In this document: positions 36,023 to 46,685 of the stretch, piece by piece
Position numbering within the stretch: the stretch's first letter is position 1
Layout: the number at the start of each line of letters is the position of its first letter
From: an uncultured Flammeovirgaceae bacterium
Lineage (GTDB): Bacteria > Bacteroidota > Bacteroidia > Cytophagales > Cyclobacteriaceae
Assembly (NCBI GenBank): GCA_937883755.1
Contig: CAKZYA010000004.1
Coordinates: 62,001 to 126,000, forward strand
Reading direction: 5' to 3'
DNA: 64,000 nt
Made by a program: the position numbers and the translations under genes
Notes under the pieces: generated by a model
What the model was told of the DNA's origin: nothing
Database searches by the model: none
Seen by the model: the letters and a program-made list of their open reading frames with translations, nothing else

Positions 36023-38059
36023 TTAGTTAACCTTATTTAAAACAATCTGCTCCTGCTGTTTGGCTACAATCAGGTTATAAAATTGTCGCAGTTGAGGATA
36101 TTCCTGGGCGTAAAATCTCATTCGGTCTATATTATATCGTGAAACAACCTGAATGGTGTTGCCTACTTGTTTCGTGGTGAATCTATACTGTCCGGCTCGT
36201 TCAGGTAGGGCGATAATCATATCCTCGGGCATTTCATCTACTTGATATCCTTCAGGAATCGTTAAATTAAGCATATAAAATTCTTTTTCGGGGCAAGGGT
36301 AATCAACCGGAAAAGCGCGTTGCTCTGATTTGAATGGATTTTCTTCCATGTGGTTAACTAGAATAGGGGTAAGATATAGTAAGTTACCCGCTTCTTGCAC
36401 TGACTCCTGAAAAGCTACCTGGTATTTTTCTTTCACGGGTTTACCAATCATTTCTAATGACTCCATTTGGTAGTCTTGAATATTCCAGGAGTGGTTATTC
36501 TCTTTGAGTTTGGTGAGATAGCCATCTACCCCATTTTCGCGGCTTACGCGCCGACGGACACGAATGGCATCGTAGCCAGTGTGGGATCTACTTACCGAAC
36601 CACTAAGTTCGCCATTTTCTAGTGTTAAGGTTGCCATAGTTGCACCTTCAGCTTTTTGAGATGGCATCAGGCTTACCCATTTTTCACCAGGTTCTTCACT
36701 AATGATCCTTCCCTCCTGATTGAGGCAGCGGGTAGGAAGTACTCCAATCGGGCAGGCATTATCGGTGGCATCTAGCAAAATCTGGTTATTGTCAACTGAG
36801 GCTAACGCAATCACGTAGTTAAATTGGTTAAGACGAGGGAAGCTCTTTCGAAGTAAACCGTGGGATCGAGTGCTTAATACCACTGGGTCGGTTGGTATAC
36901 CAGCTTCTCGAAGCATTGTTATCAATAATAAATTAATGTCTGCTGAAGTACCTGACTTCTCATCTAGCGTTTTTCGTAGAGTTTGACTGGTTGACACTCG
37001 AGCGGATCGATTCCACCGAATGTGCTGCTGAACGTATTGATAAATAGCGGCAGTCTTTTCTGCCAGGGTATTTTTGCCGGCAATGAGCGCATCCACCTGA
37101 CTCTTCACTGCACCCTTCTTCTTTATGACGTCACCGAAATATGTACTTTCCAATAACTCTTCGTCAATTTCTTCCCAAGTGGTAGTAAAGTTCTTATAAA
37201 CCTCGCCTGGAAACCGGGTACCCGCCAGTTCCATTTCTACTTTAAGCATATAATCGTTCATTGTGGTTACGTAGGGTTCTTCTACCAAAGATGGGATATT
37301 CTGGGCTGCCCAATGATACTTGGTAGCTGCGTAACTGACTTGCTCTCGGCGAGCCTGCGATCGGCCTTGAGAAATGTCATTTGGGGTTTGGGAGCGGGTA
37401 TCAATGTGGTAGGTGCCACTCGACTTTGTTTGTTCATTGATAACAAATGGGTAATACCCTTGCGATAATGGCTTATATAAGAAATACTCAGGAATTTCTA
37501 CCTCATATTCACTCCATATTGTTGGAATAGAGCTTTGAAATGTCCAGTCCTGAAGGTTAAAAATAAAATCGGAGGTAATCTGGTAGCTGTACTCAATCAC
37601 TGAACCTTCCTTTACATTAGGCAGGGTGAATTTATAGATCTGATTGTTCTCATCGTATTCTTCTAAAAATTTACCTTCGCTCTTTAGTTTAGTTTTTTCT
37701 GTTTTTCCTCCCACCAGATTGTAAGTGTATCCCTTGATTTGCGAGATCATTTCCCGGTTACTACCGTTCTTATAAAGTGGAACTGCGACATCAGCCCAAT
37801 CATACCCGTTAGAATTGAAAATTTTGATCCGCCGATGACGAGTGAAAACTAATTGGAATCCTCCGTGCGAGGTATAATTTATTTTAGTGCGACCAAAATC
37901 AGCCAGTACCGTTGCGCTGGCACTACTATCGAGAGCTGAATGGGTCATACTAAGCTCGCCTTTACTAATCTTGCCGAACTTTATCTCTGGGCCTTCTGTG
38001 GCGTAGCTGGCGCTACTGTGTAATAGTATTAATAGAAAAGAAAGAAAGTATATTCTCAT
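36023..38059 (-). CDS. DUF3857-type transglutaminase-like exported protein (second of a pair)
   Basis: A 678-residue exported protein with signal peptide (MRIYFLSFLLILLHSSASYA) and DUF3857 (RIKIFNSNGYDWADVAVPLY ... GSVIEYSYQITSDF). The transglutaminase-like region differs from its neighbour: where the active Cys is expected (RKTLDEKSGTSADINLLLIT, then MLREAG) there is Gly-Thr-Ser, so it may be catalytically inactive. DATDNACPIGVLP is conserved downstream. It is the first gene of the pair on the minus strand. A division into an active and an inactive partner is possible, but this is inference. Confidence 0.85.
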   Translation of the reverse strand: MRIYFLSFLLILLHSSASYATEGPEIKFGKISKGELSMTHSALDSSASATVLADFGRTKINYTSHGGFQLVFTRHRRIKIFNSNGYDWADVAVPLYKNGSNREMISQIKGYTYNLVGGKTEKTKLKSEGKFLEEYDENNQIYKFTLPNVKEGSVIEYSYQITSDFIFNLQDWTFQSSIPTIWSEYEVEIPEYFLYKPLSQGYYPFVINEQTKSSGTYHIDTRSQTPNDISQGRSQARREQVSYAATKYHWAAQNIPSLVEEPYVTTMNDYMLKVEMELAGTRFPGEVYKNFTTTWEEIDEELLESTYFGDVIKKKGAVKSQVDALIAGKNTLAEKTAAIYQYVQQHIRWNRSARVSTSQTLRKTLDEKSGTSADINLLLITMLREAGIPTDPVVLSTRSHGLLRKSFPRLNQFNYVIALASVDNNQILLDATDNACPIGVLPTRCLNQEGRIISEEPGEKWVSLMPSQKAEGATMATLTLENGELSGSVSRSHTGYDAIRVRRRVSRENGVDGYLTKLKENNHSWNIQDYQMESLEMIGKPVKEKYQVAFQESVQEAGNLLYLTPILVNHMEENPFKSEQRAFPVDYPCPEKEFYMLNLTIPEGYQVDEMPEDMIIALPERAGQYRFTTKQVGNTIQVVSRYNIDRMRFYAQEYPQLRQFYNLIVAKQQEQIVLNKVN

Positions 38060-38190
38060 AGCATGGTTTAGTGAAAATAAGCCACAAAAATATTAGAATA
38101 ATTTTAAAAATCATAAAAATATTTATTCATTTTTTAAGTGAGAGGTATCGAGTGATGAAGCCTTTAACTATATCTAACCTATGATTACAG

Positions 38191-38715
38191 AATGTATACT
38201 ACTCTACTGCCCATGCTCATGGTTCCGAGGGAATGAAGCGGGCAGTAATAGCTGGGATTACTACTATTGAGCATAGCACTATGATGACCGAAGAAACTAT
38301 GAACCTGATGATTGAAAGAGAGACTTATTACGTGCCTACTGTAACTGCCGGAAAATCAGTAATAGTCAGCTCAGATTCGCAGATTTTATCCATCCACTAT
38401 TATTCCGAAAGCCTTGGCGACCCCATGATTCAGGATACATTTTCCAACGCGTACCAGCGAGGAATAAAAATTACCTTTGGCACGGATGTAGGAGTATTCA
38501 CCCATGGGAAAAATGCTAAAGAACTCATTTCTATGGTAGAAGCCGGAATGATTCCCGCTCAGATTTTAGGAATGGCTGACTAGCTAGGTTCTATTGAGAA
38601 GGGTAAGCTGGCCGATATTATTGCAGTTGAAGGAAACCCTCTGGAAAATATTGAGGTGATGGAAGATGTAGTACTAGTAATAAAAGCAGGAAAGGTGTAT
38701 AAACAGTCTGAATAA
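38191..38715 (+). pseudogene. Amidohydrolase remnant (metal-dependent hydrolase), truncated and with an internal stop
   Basis: Only the C-terminal part survives. The frame reads STAHAHGSEGMKRAVIAG, then ITTIEHST, the typical HAHG...GxxxIEH metal site, then GTDVGVFTHGKNAKEL with the Asp ligand. An in-frame TAG at 38581 interrupts ILGMAD-stop-LGSIEKGKLADII; relatives have Gln there (CAG), so a single C-to-T change explains it. The frame then continues to TAA at 38713. The N-terminal half is missing: an in-frame stop lies at 38182 with no similar sequence upstream. Ancestors would have been prolidase/imidazolonepropionase-like amidohydrolases. Confidence 0.85.
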
Positions 38716-38757
38716 TCTTCGGGACTTTCCAGACGATAAACAGGATAGCAAAAAATC

Positions 38758-39168
38758 TTACTTAGCAACAACAGCAATATGCTTTTTTCGGAAGTGCTGC
38801 AAATGGAGCCATGCCAATACTGCTGAACTGAGAACGGAAATATAGAGAGCTGGTATCCAAAAGTCATGCAGCAATAATGCAATGGTGAAAATTACCCAAG
38901 TGATCCACATCCGCTGAGATAATCGACGATCACGTTCGTGATAATCATTTTCATTATGATCACCTTTACGACGATCATCTTCATGACGAGTAGCCAGGTA
39001 GACGGCAAGGCCACTTAGTAAAATAAATCCCCAGTCCAAGTACTCCCAACGGTCAATTGTAGGCTCGGATACTAATCCATACAAGATAAATAATGGAACT
39101 AGCAAGCAGTGAATAATGCATAATCCTGCACTGAGAATCCCCAAAAGATCGGCTTGTTTGTTTTTCAT
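38758..39168 (-). CDS. MerC-domain membrane protein
   Basis: A protein of about 136 residues with four predicted membrane segments. The MerC hallmark LLGILSAGLCIIHCLLVPLF carries the metal-binding Cys and Cys-His. A His/Asp-rich loop (ATRHEDDRRKGDHNENDYHE) between segments could also bind metal. MerC proteins were defined as mercury transporters, but Bacteroidota members often go with zinc homeostasis. The ATG at 39168 was preferred over 39189 because a palindromic operator overlaps the upstream start. Two TGCAAC-type palindromes precede it, suggesting Fur/Zur-family control. Confidence 0.85.
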   Translation of the reverse strand: MKNKQADLLGILSAGLCIIHCLLVPLFILYGLVSEPTIDRWEYLDWGFILLSGLAVYLATRHEDDRRKGDHNENDYHERDRRLSQRMWITWVIFTIALLLHDFWIPALYISVLSSAVLAWLHLQHFRKKHIAVVAK

Positions 39169-39174
39169 AGTTAC

Positions 39175-39213
39175 GCAACGGAGTTGCAAGTTAGTAAATG
39201 CAACGTAATTGCA
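39175..39213 (-). promoter_or_regulatory. Two Zur/Fur-like palindromes upstream of the MerC gene
   Basis: GCAAC-GGA-GTTGC (39175-39187) and TGCAAC-GTA-ATTGCA (39199-39213, one mismatch) share arms and spacing and are centred about 25 bases apart, roughly 2.4 helical turns. They lie directly before the likely MerC start, as expected for a zinc-responsive repressor. Confidence 0.6.
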
Positions 39214-39257
39214 AAAAATAGGTTCAGTAGCTTAATCAGAAATAAGAAGAATTGTTT

Positions 39258-40664
39258 TTATAAATAAAAAAATATCACAATCAGGGAGATGAGTACCGGA
39301 CCACCTAGTCCTACTAACAGACCTAACAAACGAAAATCAGATTGTTTTAAATAGCCGGTTGAAAACGCAATGGCGTTAGGTGGTGTTGAGATTGGGAGAA
39401 AGAGTGCAGTAGAGGCGGAAAGCCCAATAACTACTGATATAAGCAAACTGTGGTCAGGAAGAAAAGAGGAGCCTACCGGAATCAGGATACTAGCAGCGGC
39501 GGTATTACTCATGATGTTTGACAGAAAAGTAGTCAGCCACCCCATAATTAGTAGCATCACTACCACATTATTGAATACAGGAATACCACTGACGATGTGA
39601 GTGGCTAAACCAGTATCGCTAATGACCATACCTAAAGTCAAGCCCCCGGCAACCAAAATAAGGGTGTCCCAGGGAAGTAAACGAAGATCCTCGGCTCTGA
39701 CTACACCTGTCACAGTGAAAGATACAATCGGTAAGAATGAAACCACCGCTACCGGAATACTATGCAGAGTAGAGGTTAGCCATAAACCAACTGTTACGGC
39801 AAATGTAGCTACAACGATAAATCGGTAGCGCTGCTGAACCCGTTGAGAAATAACGGGAGTAACTGAGTTAGCTTGTAGCTCCAAACGTTCGTACTGCGTT
39901 TTGTAATGATTTTTTAAGACGAGCCAAATCCCAAAAATTGAAACAAAGGCAATGGGAACCCCCGCTAGCATCCACTGCGAGAAACCGAAGGGTATTCCCT
40001 GGTTCTGAATAATTCCGAGAGCAATAGCATTAGGTGGACTGCCAATTACGGTGCCCATACCACCAACAGTAGCGGCGGCAGCTACTCCTAAAAAAACTGC
40101 TTTGACCAGCGGGTCTTTACGGTCTACTTGTTGAATAATGGGGGCTAGAATAGCCACCATCATGGCCGTGGTAGCAGTATTAGACATAAACATGCTAAGA
40201 ACTCCAGTGACTAGCATACATCCGAGTAAAATATTGTAGGGGCGGTTACCAAAGTAACGTAAAACAAAGTGAGAGAATTTTCGGTCGAAGGCGGTAACTT
40301 GTGCTCCCATAGCTAGGAAAAATCCACCAATCAAAATCCAGATAATCGGGCTTGACCAGGTACTAACGTATCTCTCCCAATCCTTAGAAACTATCATCAG
40401 GTCGATGCTATCCAGAAAATACATAGAGTAACCAATTACCAGAATACTGACAGCAAAGGGGGGAATAGCCTCACTAATCCACAATCCGGCAGCGAATAGC
40501 AGCAAGAATAAAGCATTTACGGCAGGGGTAGACATTTCATCTGACCGCAACACTTGAGTCAAAAAGAGAGCAATCAGTACTACTGCTAAAAAGAAGGATA
40601 CTTTTTGAATGAGTGGCCATTTTCTTTGCAGGAAGCGCAGAGCAGCGAATCTAGAATCAGCCAT
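39258..40664 (-). CDS. SLC13/DASS-family anion transporter
   Basis: Divalent anion:sodium symporter family (dicarboxylates, sulfate or phosphate), 468 residues with about twelve membrane segments. The two SNT-type signatures are present: FMSNTATTAMMVAILAPIIQ ... GSPPNAIALG in the first half and FLSNIMSNTAAASILIPVGS ... PISTPPNAIAFSTGYL in the second. The pseudo-symmetric repeats are typical. The substrate cannot be assigned. It lies head to head with the permease operon at 40.8 kb. Confidence 0.9.
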   Translation of the reverse strand: MADSRFAALRFLQRKWPLIQKVSFFLAVVLIALFLTQVLRSDEMSTPAVNALFLLLFAAGLWISEAIPPFAVSILVIGYSMYFLDSIDLMIVSKDWERYVSTWSSPIIWILIGGFFLAMGAQVTAFDRKFSHFVLRYFGNRPYNILLGCMLVTGVLSMFMSNTATTAMMVAILAPIIQQVDRKDPLVKAVFLGVAAAATVGGMGTVIGSPPNAIALGIIQNQGIPFGFSQWMLAGVPIAFVSIFGIWLVLKNHYKTQYERLELQANSVTPVISQRVQQRYRFIVVATFAVTVGLWLTSTLHSIPVAVVSFLPIVSFTVTGVVRAEDLRLLPWDTLILVAGGLTLGMVISDTGLATHIVSGIPVFNNVVVMLLIMGWLTTFLSNIMSNTAAASILIPVGSSFLPDHSLLISVVIGLSASTALFLPISTPPNAIAFSTGYLKQSDFRLLGLLVGLGGPVLISLIVIFFYL

Positions 40665-40793
40665 AATAGGTAGGGTTTAACTTAGTGTGGATATATGGTA
40701 TTATCTGCCGCGTAATTACAAAAGTTTACCTACTGATGTACTGATATAAATCAGTTTTTAACCGAAGTTTTGCAAAAGTATAGTATTAGGGGA

Positions 40794-40842
40794 TACAGTA
40801 GGTTTTTTTATTGTAAGCTGCCTATATTACTGCCCTACTGTA
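40794..40842. promoter_or_regulatory. 9-bp inverted repeat upstream of the permease operon
   Basis: TACAGTAGG (40794-40802) and CCTACTGTA (40834-40842) form a perfect inverted repeat with a 31-base spacer, 26 bases before the permease start. The spacing suits a looped repressor or two half-site clusters. Confidence 0.45.
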
Positions 40843-40867
40843 AATACAAGATACAACCAATCTAACT

Positions 40868-42535
40868 ATGTCTCAAACCGTCCAGGCTTTTTTAGCATTG
40901 TTACCTATTCTGGTAGCAGCTGTACTTCTTGTCATGTGGCGATGGCCCGCCCAGAAAACGATGCCGTTGGTACTGATCCTAACTGCGATTATTGCCTTTT
41001 TCGGGTGGAAGATGTCGGTACTCGATATAGCAGCATCCGCCATTCAGGGGTTATTCATAACCTTTGATATTCTCTACATCATTTTCGGAGCCATTCTGCT
41101 GCTCAACACTCTAAAGTATTCAGGAGCAATCACAGTGATTCGGAATGGTTTTTTAAACATTAGTCCTGACCGTCGGGTGCAAGTGGTGATTATTGTCTGG
41201 CTGTTTGGAGCTTTCATTGAAGGGGCGGCAGGCTTTGGTACTCCAGCAGCTATTACAGCCCCTTTGTTACTGGCACTCGGTTTTCCGGCGCTGGGAGCAG
41301 TGATGCTAGGCATGATGGTACAAAGCACTCCGGTAACATTTGGAGCCGTAGGAACTCCCATTCTGGTGGGAGTAACTGGCGGTTTAGCAGGGTCGCAAGT
41401 AGAGGCGCAGTTAGCTGATCTGGGTATCACATTTTCGGAGTATATTCAGTTGGTTACGGTGCGAGCGGCAGTGTTACACGCATTAGTGGGTACCGTGATG
41501 CCACTGTTTATGTGTACCATGATGACTCGCTTTTTTGGCGAGAATAAATCTTGGAAAGAGGGTTTCGCAATCTTTCCTTTTGCTTTGTTTGGCGGTTTGG
41601 CATTTACCGTACCTTATCTTTTGACTGGTGTTTTACTAGGCCCTGAGTTTCCTTCACTATTAGGTGCTCTCATCGGTTTAGCCATAGTAACTTTTGCTGC
41701 CCGACGGGGCTTTCTGGCTCCCAAAGAGATTTGGGATTTTCCTCATGAAGCCGAATGGCCAAAGCACTGGATGGGCAAGTTGAAAATCCGGGTGGAAGAT
41801 CTAAAAGAGGGAAAAATGAGTTTAGCCAAAGCTTGGTTACCCTATTTACTGGTCGCGGCTCTGTTGGTACTGTCACGTTTGCCTCAGCTTCCGGTCAAGG
41901 GATGGTTAACATCAGTAAAAATTCCGTGGAATGAAATTCTGGGGAGTAGTATCAGTGCCAGTAGCACTCCGCTATATCTGCCAGGCACCATTTTAATTGT
42001 AGTAGTAGTAATTACTTATTTCTTGCACCAAATGCGGGGACGTGCTTTTCGGGCAGCCGTAACCGAATCAGGTCAACTTATTCTCGGTGCCGGGTTTGTA
42101 CTGATTTTTACTATACCAATGGTGCGGGTGTACATTAATAGTGGAATTAATGAGTCGGAGATGATGAGTATGCCCATTGCGATGGCGGAATGGGTAGCGC
42201 AAAATGTGGGAGAAGTGTGGCCGCTATTTGCTCCCTCAATCGGGGCACTGGGAGCCTTTATTGCTGGGAGTAATACCGTCAGTAATTTGATGTTCAGTTT
42301 GTTTCAGTTTGGTGTGGCTACTAGTCTAGCACTGCCCTCGACCTTGATTGTGGCATTGCAGGCTGTTGGAGCTGCTGCCGGTAACATGATTGCTATTCAC
42401 AACGTAGTAGCGGCTTCGGCTACGGTCGGGCTTCTGGGGCAGGAAGGGAACGTACTGCGGAAAACGGTTTTTCCTACTATGTACTACGTGGCTTTAGTGG
42501 GACTGCTCGGTTGGTTAGCTGTACAATTTCTATGA
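40868..42535 (+). CDS. Lactate/glycolate permease (LctP/GlcA family)
   Basis: Proton-coupled 2-hydroxyacid importer of 555 residues with about 13 membrane segments. Family landmarks are [56 protein letters not shown], and the C-terminal [18 protein letters not shown] and [20 protein letters not shown]. The family takes L-lactate, D-lactate and glycolate. The downstream aminotransferase and FAD/Fe-S dehydrogenase favour glycolate here, though lactate remains possible. It is the first gene of a three-gene plus-strand operon. Confidence 0.92.
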   Translation: MSQTVQAFLALLPILVAAVLLVMWRWPAQKTMPLVLILTAIIAFFGWKMSVLDIAASAIQGLFITFDILYIIFGAILLLNTLKYSGAITVIRNGFLNISPDRRVQVVIIVWLFGAFIEGAAGFGTPAAITAPLLLALGFPALGAVMLGMMVQSTPVTFGAVGTPILVGVTGGLAGSQVEAQLADLGITFSEYIQLVTVRAAVLHALVGTVMPLFMCTMMTRFFGENKSWKEGFAIFPFALFGGLAFTVPYLLTGVLLGPEFPSLLGALIGLAIVTFAARRGFLAPKEIWDFPHEAEWPKHWMGKLKIRVEDLKEGKMSLAKAWLPYLLVAALLVLSRLPQLPVKGWLTSVKIPWNEILGSSISASSTPLYLPGTILIVVVVITYFLHQMRGRAFRAAVTESGQLILGAGFVLIFTIPMVRVYINSGINESEMMSMPIAMAEWVAQNVGEVWPLFAPSIGALGAFIAGSNTVSNLMFSLFQFGVATSLALPSTLIVALQAVGAAAGNMIAIHNVVAASATVGLLGQEGNVLRKTVFPTMYYVALVGLLGWLAVQFL

Positions 42536-42619
42536 TGAACTGTATTCAAACTTTTCTAACTTAGTAGCTATCCTAATAATTATCCACCACCTCTTTTTAA
42601 CTGTCAATTTTCAATCTCC

Positions 42620-43735
42620 ATGCATGACTATCCTGAACTAAATACCAGTCAACGAATACTGATGGGGCCGGGGCCCAGCGATGCCCACCCTCGTGTACTT
42701 AAAGCAATGTCTACTCCTCTGATCGGTCACCTTGATCCTGAATTCCTGACTGTAATGGATGAGATCAAAACTATGACCCAGGCTACTTTTCAAACTCAGA
42801 ATAATCTCACCTTTACAGTTTCTGCTCCGGGCAGTGCCGGCATGGAAACCTGTCTAGTGAATTTATTGGAACCGGGCGACGAGGCTCTGATCTGTGTACA
42901 CGGCGTGTTTGGTAATCGTATGGCCGATATTGTAGAGCGTTGCGGGGCTAAACTAATTCGGGTAGATGCTCCCTGGGGGCAGCCCATTGACCCGCAGCAA
43001 GTAAAAGAAGCACTAAAAACCTGTCAGCCCAAGTTGGTAGCCATCGTACATGCTGAAACCTCTACTGGGGTACTTCAACCATTAGAGGAAATTAGCCAAA
43101 TGACTCATGCCGCTGGAGCATTGTTCGTAGTGGATGCCGTTACCTCCTACTGCGGTACTCAACTGAAAGTAGATGACTGGGGTATTGATGCCATTTACTC
43201 GGGTTCTCAGAAGTGCTTAAGTGCGCCTCCTGGTTTATCACCAGTTTCTTTTAGTGATCGGGCCATAGCTGCTTTAGATAATCGGAAGACTAAAGTGCAA
43301 AGCTGGTTCTTAGACTTGACGATGGTGAAGAATTACTGGCAGGGAGCCAAGCGGGCCTACCACCATACAGCCCCAGTCTCCGCTATGTTCGCCCTGCGGG
43401 AAGCTTATCGATTAGTATTAGAAGAAGGTTTAGAACAACGCTTTGCGCGTCACCGCCGAAACCATCTGCTACTACGGGACGGCTTGGAAGAGCTAGGCTT
43501 CACTTTTCTGGTGGATGAATCTTACCGACTACCAATGCTTAATGCAGTGAAGCTACCTGAAGGAGTAGACGATACATTAACCCGCAAACGGTTGCTCGAT
43601 GACTATAATATTGAAGTAGGTGGTGGTTTAGGAGATTTTGCTGGTAAGATTTGGCGTATCGGGCTGATGGGCAATAGCTCTACGCCCAATCACGTCAATA
43701 TGCTACTGGGAGCCTTGAAAGAAATTATCCAATGA
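42620..43735 (+). CDS. Class V aminotransferase, alanine- or serine-glyoxylate type
   Basis: PLP enzyme of 371 residues. The N-terminal [20 protein letters not shown], the Asp region [11 protein letters not shown] and the PLP-Lys motif [20 protein letters not shown] are those of the AGT/SPT group that makes glycine from glyoxylate using alanine or serine. The C-terminal [19 protein letters not shown] is also conserved. The dehydrogenase gene starts within its stop (4-base overlap), so translation is coupled. Paired with a 2-hydroxyacid oxidising enzyme it would consume the glyoxylate formed. Confidence 0.9.
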   Translation: MHDYPELNTSQRILMGPGPSDAHPRVLKAMSTPLIGHLDPEFLTVMDEIKTMTQATFQTQNNLTFTVSAPGSAGMETCLVNLLEPGDEALICVHGVFGNRMADIVERCGAKLIRVDAPWGQPIDPQQVKEALKTCQPKLVAIVHAETSTGVLQPLEEISQMTHAAGALFVVDAVTSYCGTQLKVDDWGIDAIYSGSQKCLSAPPGLSPVSFSDRAIAALDNRKTKVQSWFLDLTMVKNYWQGAKRAYHHTAPVSAMFALREAYRLVLEEGLEQRFARHRRNHLLLRDGLEELGFTFLVDESYRLPMLNAVKLPEGVDDTLTRKRLLDDYNIEVGGGLGDFAGKIWRIGLMGNSSTPNHVNMLLGALKEIIQ

Positions 43736-46626
43736 CCGAAACTGCTACAAACAACGACCTAATCACTACGCTTCAGACTGAAATCCAGGGTGATGTACTT
43801 ACCGATGAGTACAGCATGGGGCTTTACGCTACTGATGCCAGTGTATACCAGATTCTCCCGCAAGTAGTGGTACTGCCCAAAAATGCTGAGGACGTAAAGG
43901 TAGCACTGCGAGAAGCTCAAAGGCACCGCATTACAATTCTACCTCGGGGTGGTGGCACTAGCCTGGCGGGACAAACCACTGGAAATTCGCTGGTGCTGGA
44001 TTTTTCTAAGTATATGAACCAGGTTTTGGAAGTGAATGAAGAAGAGCAGTGGGTGAGAGTGCAACCGGGGTTAGTACGAGATGTGCTGAACGAACATCTA
44101 AAATCTTATCGATTGCACTTTGCCCCCGATCCGGCTACCTCCAGCCGAGCTAATGTAGGTGGTATGGTGGGTAATAATTCATCTGGCACAAAAAGTATTC
44201 TCTACGGAAAAACGGTCGATCACGTGTTAGAAGCCCAGGTACTTTTAGCCGATGGAACGGAGCTTTGCTTAAAGGAGCTAAATCCTGAAGAATATCAAAA
44301 GAAAATAACCCAAGAAGATCGTGAAGGAGAGGTTTATCAACGATTTCAAAAAATAGTTGAGAACAATGAGGGGGAAGTGGAGCAGCGTTTTCCCAAAGTG
44401 ATGCGACGGGTAGGAGGATATAATCTGGACGAATTTACCAATACCGATCACTGGAACCTGAGTAAGCTAGTTTGCGGAAGTGAAGGAACACTGGCCACCA
44501 CTTTAGAACTTAAACTCAATCTAGAGCCGCTTCCCACTTTCAAATCAGTGTGTGTGGTACACTTTGCCAAGGTGCTGGAAGCTATTCAGGCGGTAGAACC
44601 AATGCTACAGTACAATCCGGCGGCGGTAGAAATACTGGATAGTACTGTGGTGGAGCTAAGTCGGAGCAACCTCACCACTCAACGAAGCTGTCATTTCATC
44701 GAGGGCCATCCAGCGGCTATTTTGATTGTAGAGTTTTACAGCGAGGATGCCCAGGAAGTGCTGGAGCGACCGCAGTGTATGATTGAAGAACTGAAACAAC
44801 TCGGCATTGGCTACGCCTATCCGCTGTTTCCCGAAGGCAAAGATTACGATGATGTTTGGCTGATCCGCAAGAAAGGTCTAGGGTTGATGCTGGGTATCAA
44901 AGGCAATAAAAAGCCACTTCCGTTTATCGAAGATGCCGGGATTCCCACCCCGGTGTTGCCGGAGTATATTGATCGAGTACTGAAAATTTGCAAAAAACAC
45001 CAGACCGATGTAGCGATGTACGCCCACGCCAGCGTTGGGGTTATCCATGTGCGGCCCATCTTGGATTTACGGTTGAAGGGGGATATTGAGCGTTTTCAAA
45101 GAATTGCTGACGAAACTTTTTCGCTAGTGCAGCACTATGGCGGCTCTTGGAGCGGTGAACACGGTGATGGTTTAGTCCGCTCGGCCTACAACGAAAAGTT
45201 TTTCGGACCACAACTCTACCAAGCCTTCCGGGAGATAAAACAGTTGTTTGACCCTGAGAATCGAATGAATCCGGGGAAGATTGTGGACGCTCAGCCCATT
45301 ACCGAAAATTTGCGTTACGGAGCCAATTATCACGATAAGTCTTTTCCAACCGAATACCAATACCGCGAAGATCAAAGTTTTGAGAACGCGGTGCATATGT
45401 GTACTGGAGTAGGGGAGTGTCGCAAAATTTTGGGTGGAACCATGTGTCCCAGCTTCAAGGCTACTCGCGACGAAGAGCACTCTACCCGAGGACGAGCCAA
45501 TGCACTTCGCTTGGCAATGTCAGGACAATTAAATGGCGGCGGGATCACCAGCCATCGGTTACGGGAAGTACTTGATCTATGCCTTTCCTGCAAAGCCTGC
45601 AAATCAGAATGTCCCAGCAACGTGGATATGGCTAAGCTGAAAAGTGAGGTCAGCCAGCAGTACTACGACAAGCACGGAGTTTCCCTTCGGGACAAAATGA
45701 TTCGTAACTCATCGGATGTAGCTAAACGTTTTAGCGGAAAGACGGCAGGTTTGGTAAATAAGGTGCAGCGGAGTTCGGTATTCCGCGCGGGACTGGAGAA
45801 AGTTGCGGGATTTGATCGCCGAAGAGTACTGCCGGAGCTGGCTTCCGAAACCTTTTCTCAATGGTTTGCTAAAAACGCTGAGCCTCCTAAGACCGATGCG
45901 TCCAAAGTGGCTCTATTTGCGGATACCTACCTCAATTATCACGAACCGCAGGTGGGCATTGCCGCTTATCAGCTTCTGTCTGCTTGTGGCTACGAAGTAC
46001 TGCTGGCCGAAGCAGGTTGCTGTCAACGTCCCAAAATATCTCACGGTTTTTTGCACGAAGCCAAACAGCAAGGAGGTAAAACTGCCAAGAATCTGGATAC
46101 CTATCTAGCCAACGACATTCCGGTAGTAGTTTGCGAACCAAGTTGTGCCTCTGCGCTAAATGATGACCTGCCCGACTTGATCGAAGATGAAGTTTTAGCT
46201 AAACGATTGCAAAATGGAGTGCAGATGATCGATCAGTTTCTGTACCGAGAACAAGCAGCCGGAAAAATTAAGGTTGAGTTTGCTGCTTCCTCCTCCGAGT
46301 TGCTTATCCACGGTCACTGCCATCAAAAAGCCCTATACGGCACTCAAGCCATGAAAAATCTGCTAGAAACTGTACCCGATTTGCAGGTGAGCGAGGTAGA
46401 TTCCGGCTGCTGTGGTATGGCGGGTTCCTTCGGCTACGAAAAGGAGCACTACGAGCTTTCCGAGAAAATCGGCTCATCAGTATTATTTCCTGCCGTTAAG
46501 AATGCTAATAAAGGCACTCAAATTATCGCTTGCGGCTTTAGCTGCCGTCATCAGCTAGAACACTTTGCTGGTAAAAAAGCTAAGCATTGGGTAGAGACGA
46601 TTCAGGTGAAGAAAAACAGTGAATAA
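43732..46626 (+). CDS. Fused FAD-linked and 4Fe-4S 2-hydroxyacid dehydrogenase (glycolate/D-lactate type)
   Basis: A 964-residue fusion of GlcD-like and GlcF-like parts. The N-terminal FAD_binding_4 domain shows [20 protein letters not shown] and [15 protein letters not shown]; the FAD-oxidase C domain shows [15 protein letters not shown]. Two ferredoxin-type Cys clusters follow ([20 protein letters not shown], and [16 protein letters not shown]). The last third holds CCG-type domains ([43 protein letters not shown]). Such enzymes (YdiJ-like) oxidise D-lactate, D-2-hydroxyglutarate or glycolate and pass electrons to quinones. The operon partners point to glycolate. Confidence 0.92.
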   Translation: MTETATNNDLITTLQTEIQGDVLTDEYSMGLYATDASVYQILPQVVVLPKNAEDVKVALREAQRHRITILPRGGGTSLAGQTTGNSLVLDFSKYMNQVLEVNEEEQWVRVQPGLVRDVLNEHLKSYRLHFAPDPATSSRANVGGMVGNNSSGTKSILYGKTVDHVLEAQVLLADGTELCLKELNPEEYQKKITQEDREGEVYQRFQKIVENNEGEVEQRFPKVMRRVGGYNLDEFTNTDHWNLSKLVCGSEGTLATTLELKLNLEPLPTFKSVCVVHFAKVLEAIQAVEPMLQYNPAAVEILDSTVVELSRSNLTTQRSCHFIEGHPAAILIVEFYSEDAQEVLERPQCMIEELKQLGIGYAYPLFPEGKDYDDVWLIRKKGLGLMLGIKGNKKPLPFIEDAGIPTPVLPEYIDRVLKICKKHQTDVAMYAHASVGVIHVRPILDLRLKGDIERFQRIADETFSLVQHYGGSWSGEHGDGLVRSAYNEKFFGPQLYQAFREIKQLFDPENRMNPGKIVDAQPITENLRYGANYHDKSFPTEYQYREDQSFENAVHMCTGVGECRKILGGTMCPSFKATRDEEHSTRGRANALRLAMSGQLNGGGITSHRLREVLDLCLSCKACKSECPSNVDMAKLKSEVSQQYYDKHGVSLRDKMIRNSSDVAKRFSGKTAGLVNKVQRSSVFRAGLEKVAGFDRRRVLPELASETFSQWFAKNAEPPKTDASKVALFADTYLNYHEPQVGIAAYQLLSACGYEVLLAEAGCCQRPKISHGFLHEAKQQGGKTAKNLDTYLANDIPVVVCEPSCASALNDDLPDLIEDEVLAKRLQNGVQMIDQFLYREQAAGKIKVEFAASSSELLIHGHCHQKALYGTQAMKNLLETVPDLQVSEVDSGCCGMAGSFGYEKEHYELSEKIGSSVLFPAVKNANKGTQIIACGFSCRHQLEHFAGKKAKHWVETIQVKKNSE

Positions 46627-46685
46627 CTTAACAAAAAAGCGTTCGTATCAGGGTAATTCTTAATTTTGTCGCTAAACTTTTAAGA

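Noticed and set aside
38233-38583. 116-residue ORF taken as a complete small gene
   Set aside because: The frame continues with amidohydrolase sequence beyond the TAG and before the ATG, so it is part of a pseudogene.
39169-39189. Upstream ATG for the MerC gene
   Set aside because: A clean palindromic operator overlaps this start; the next ATG (39168) begins the conserved part.
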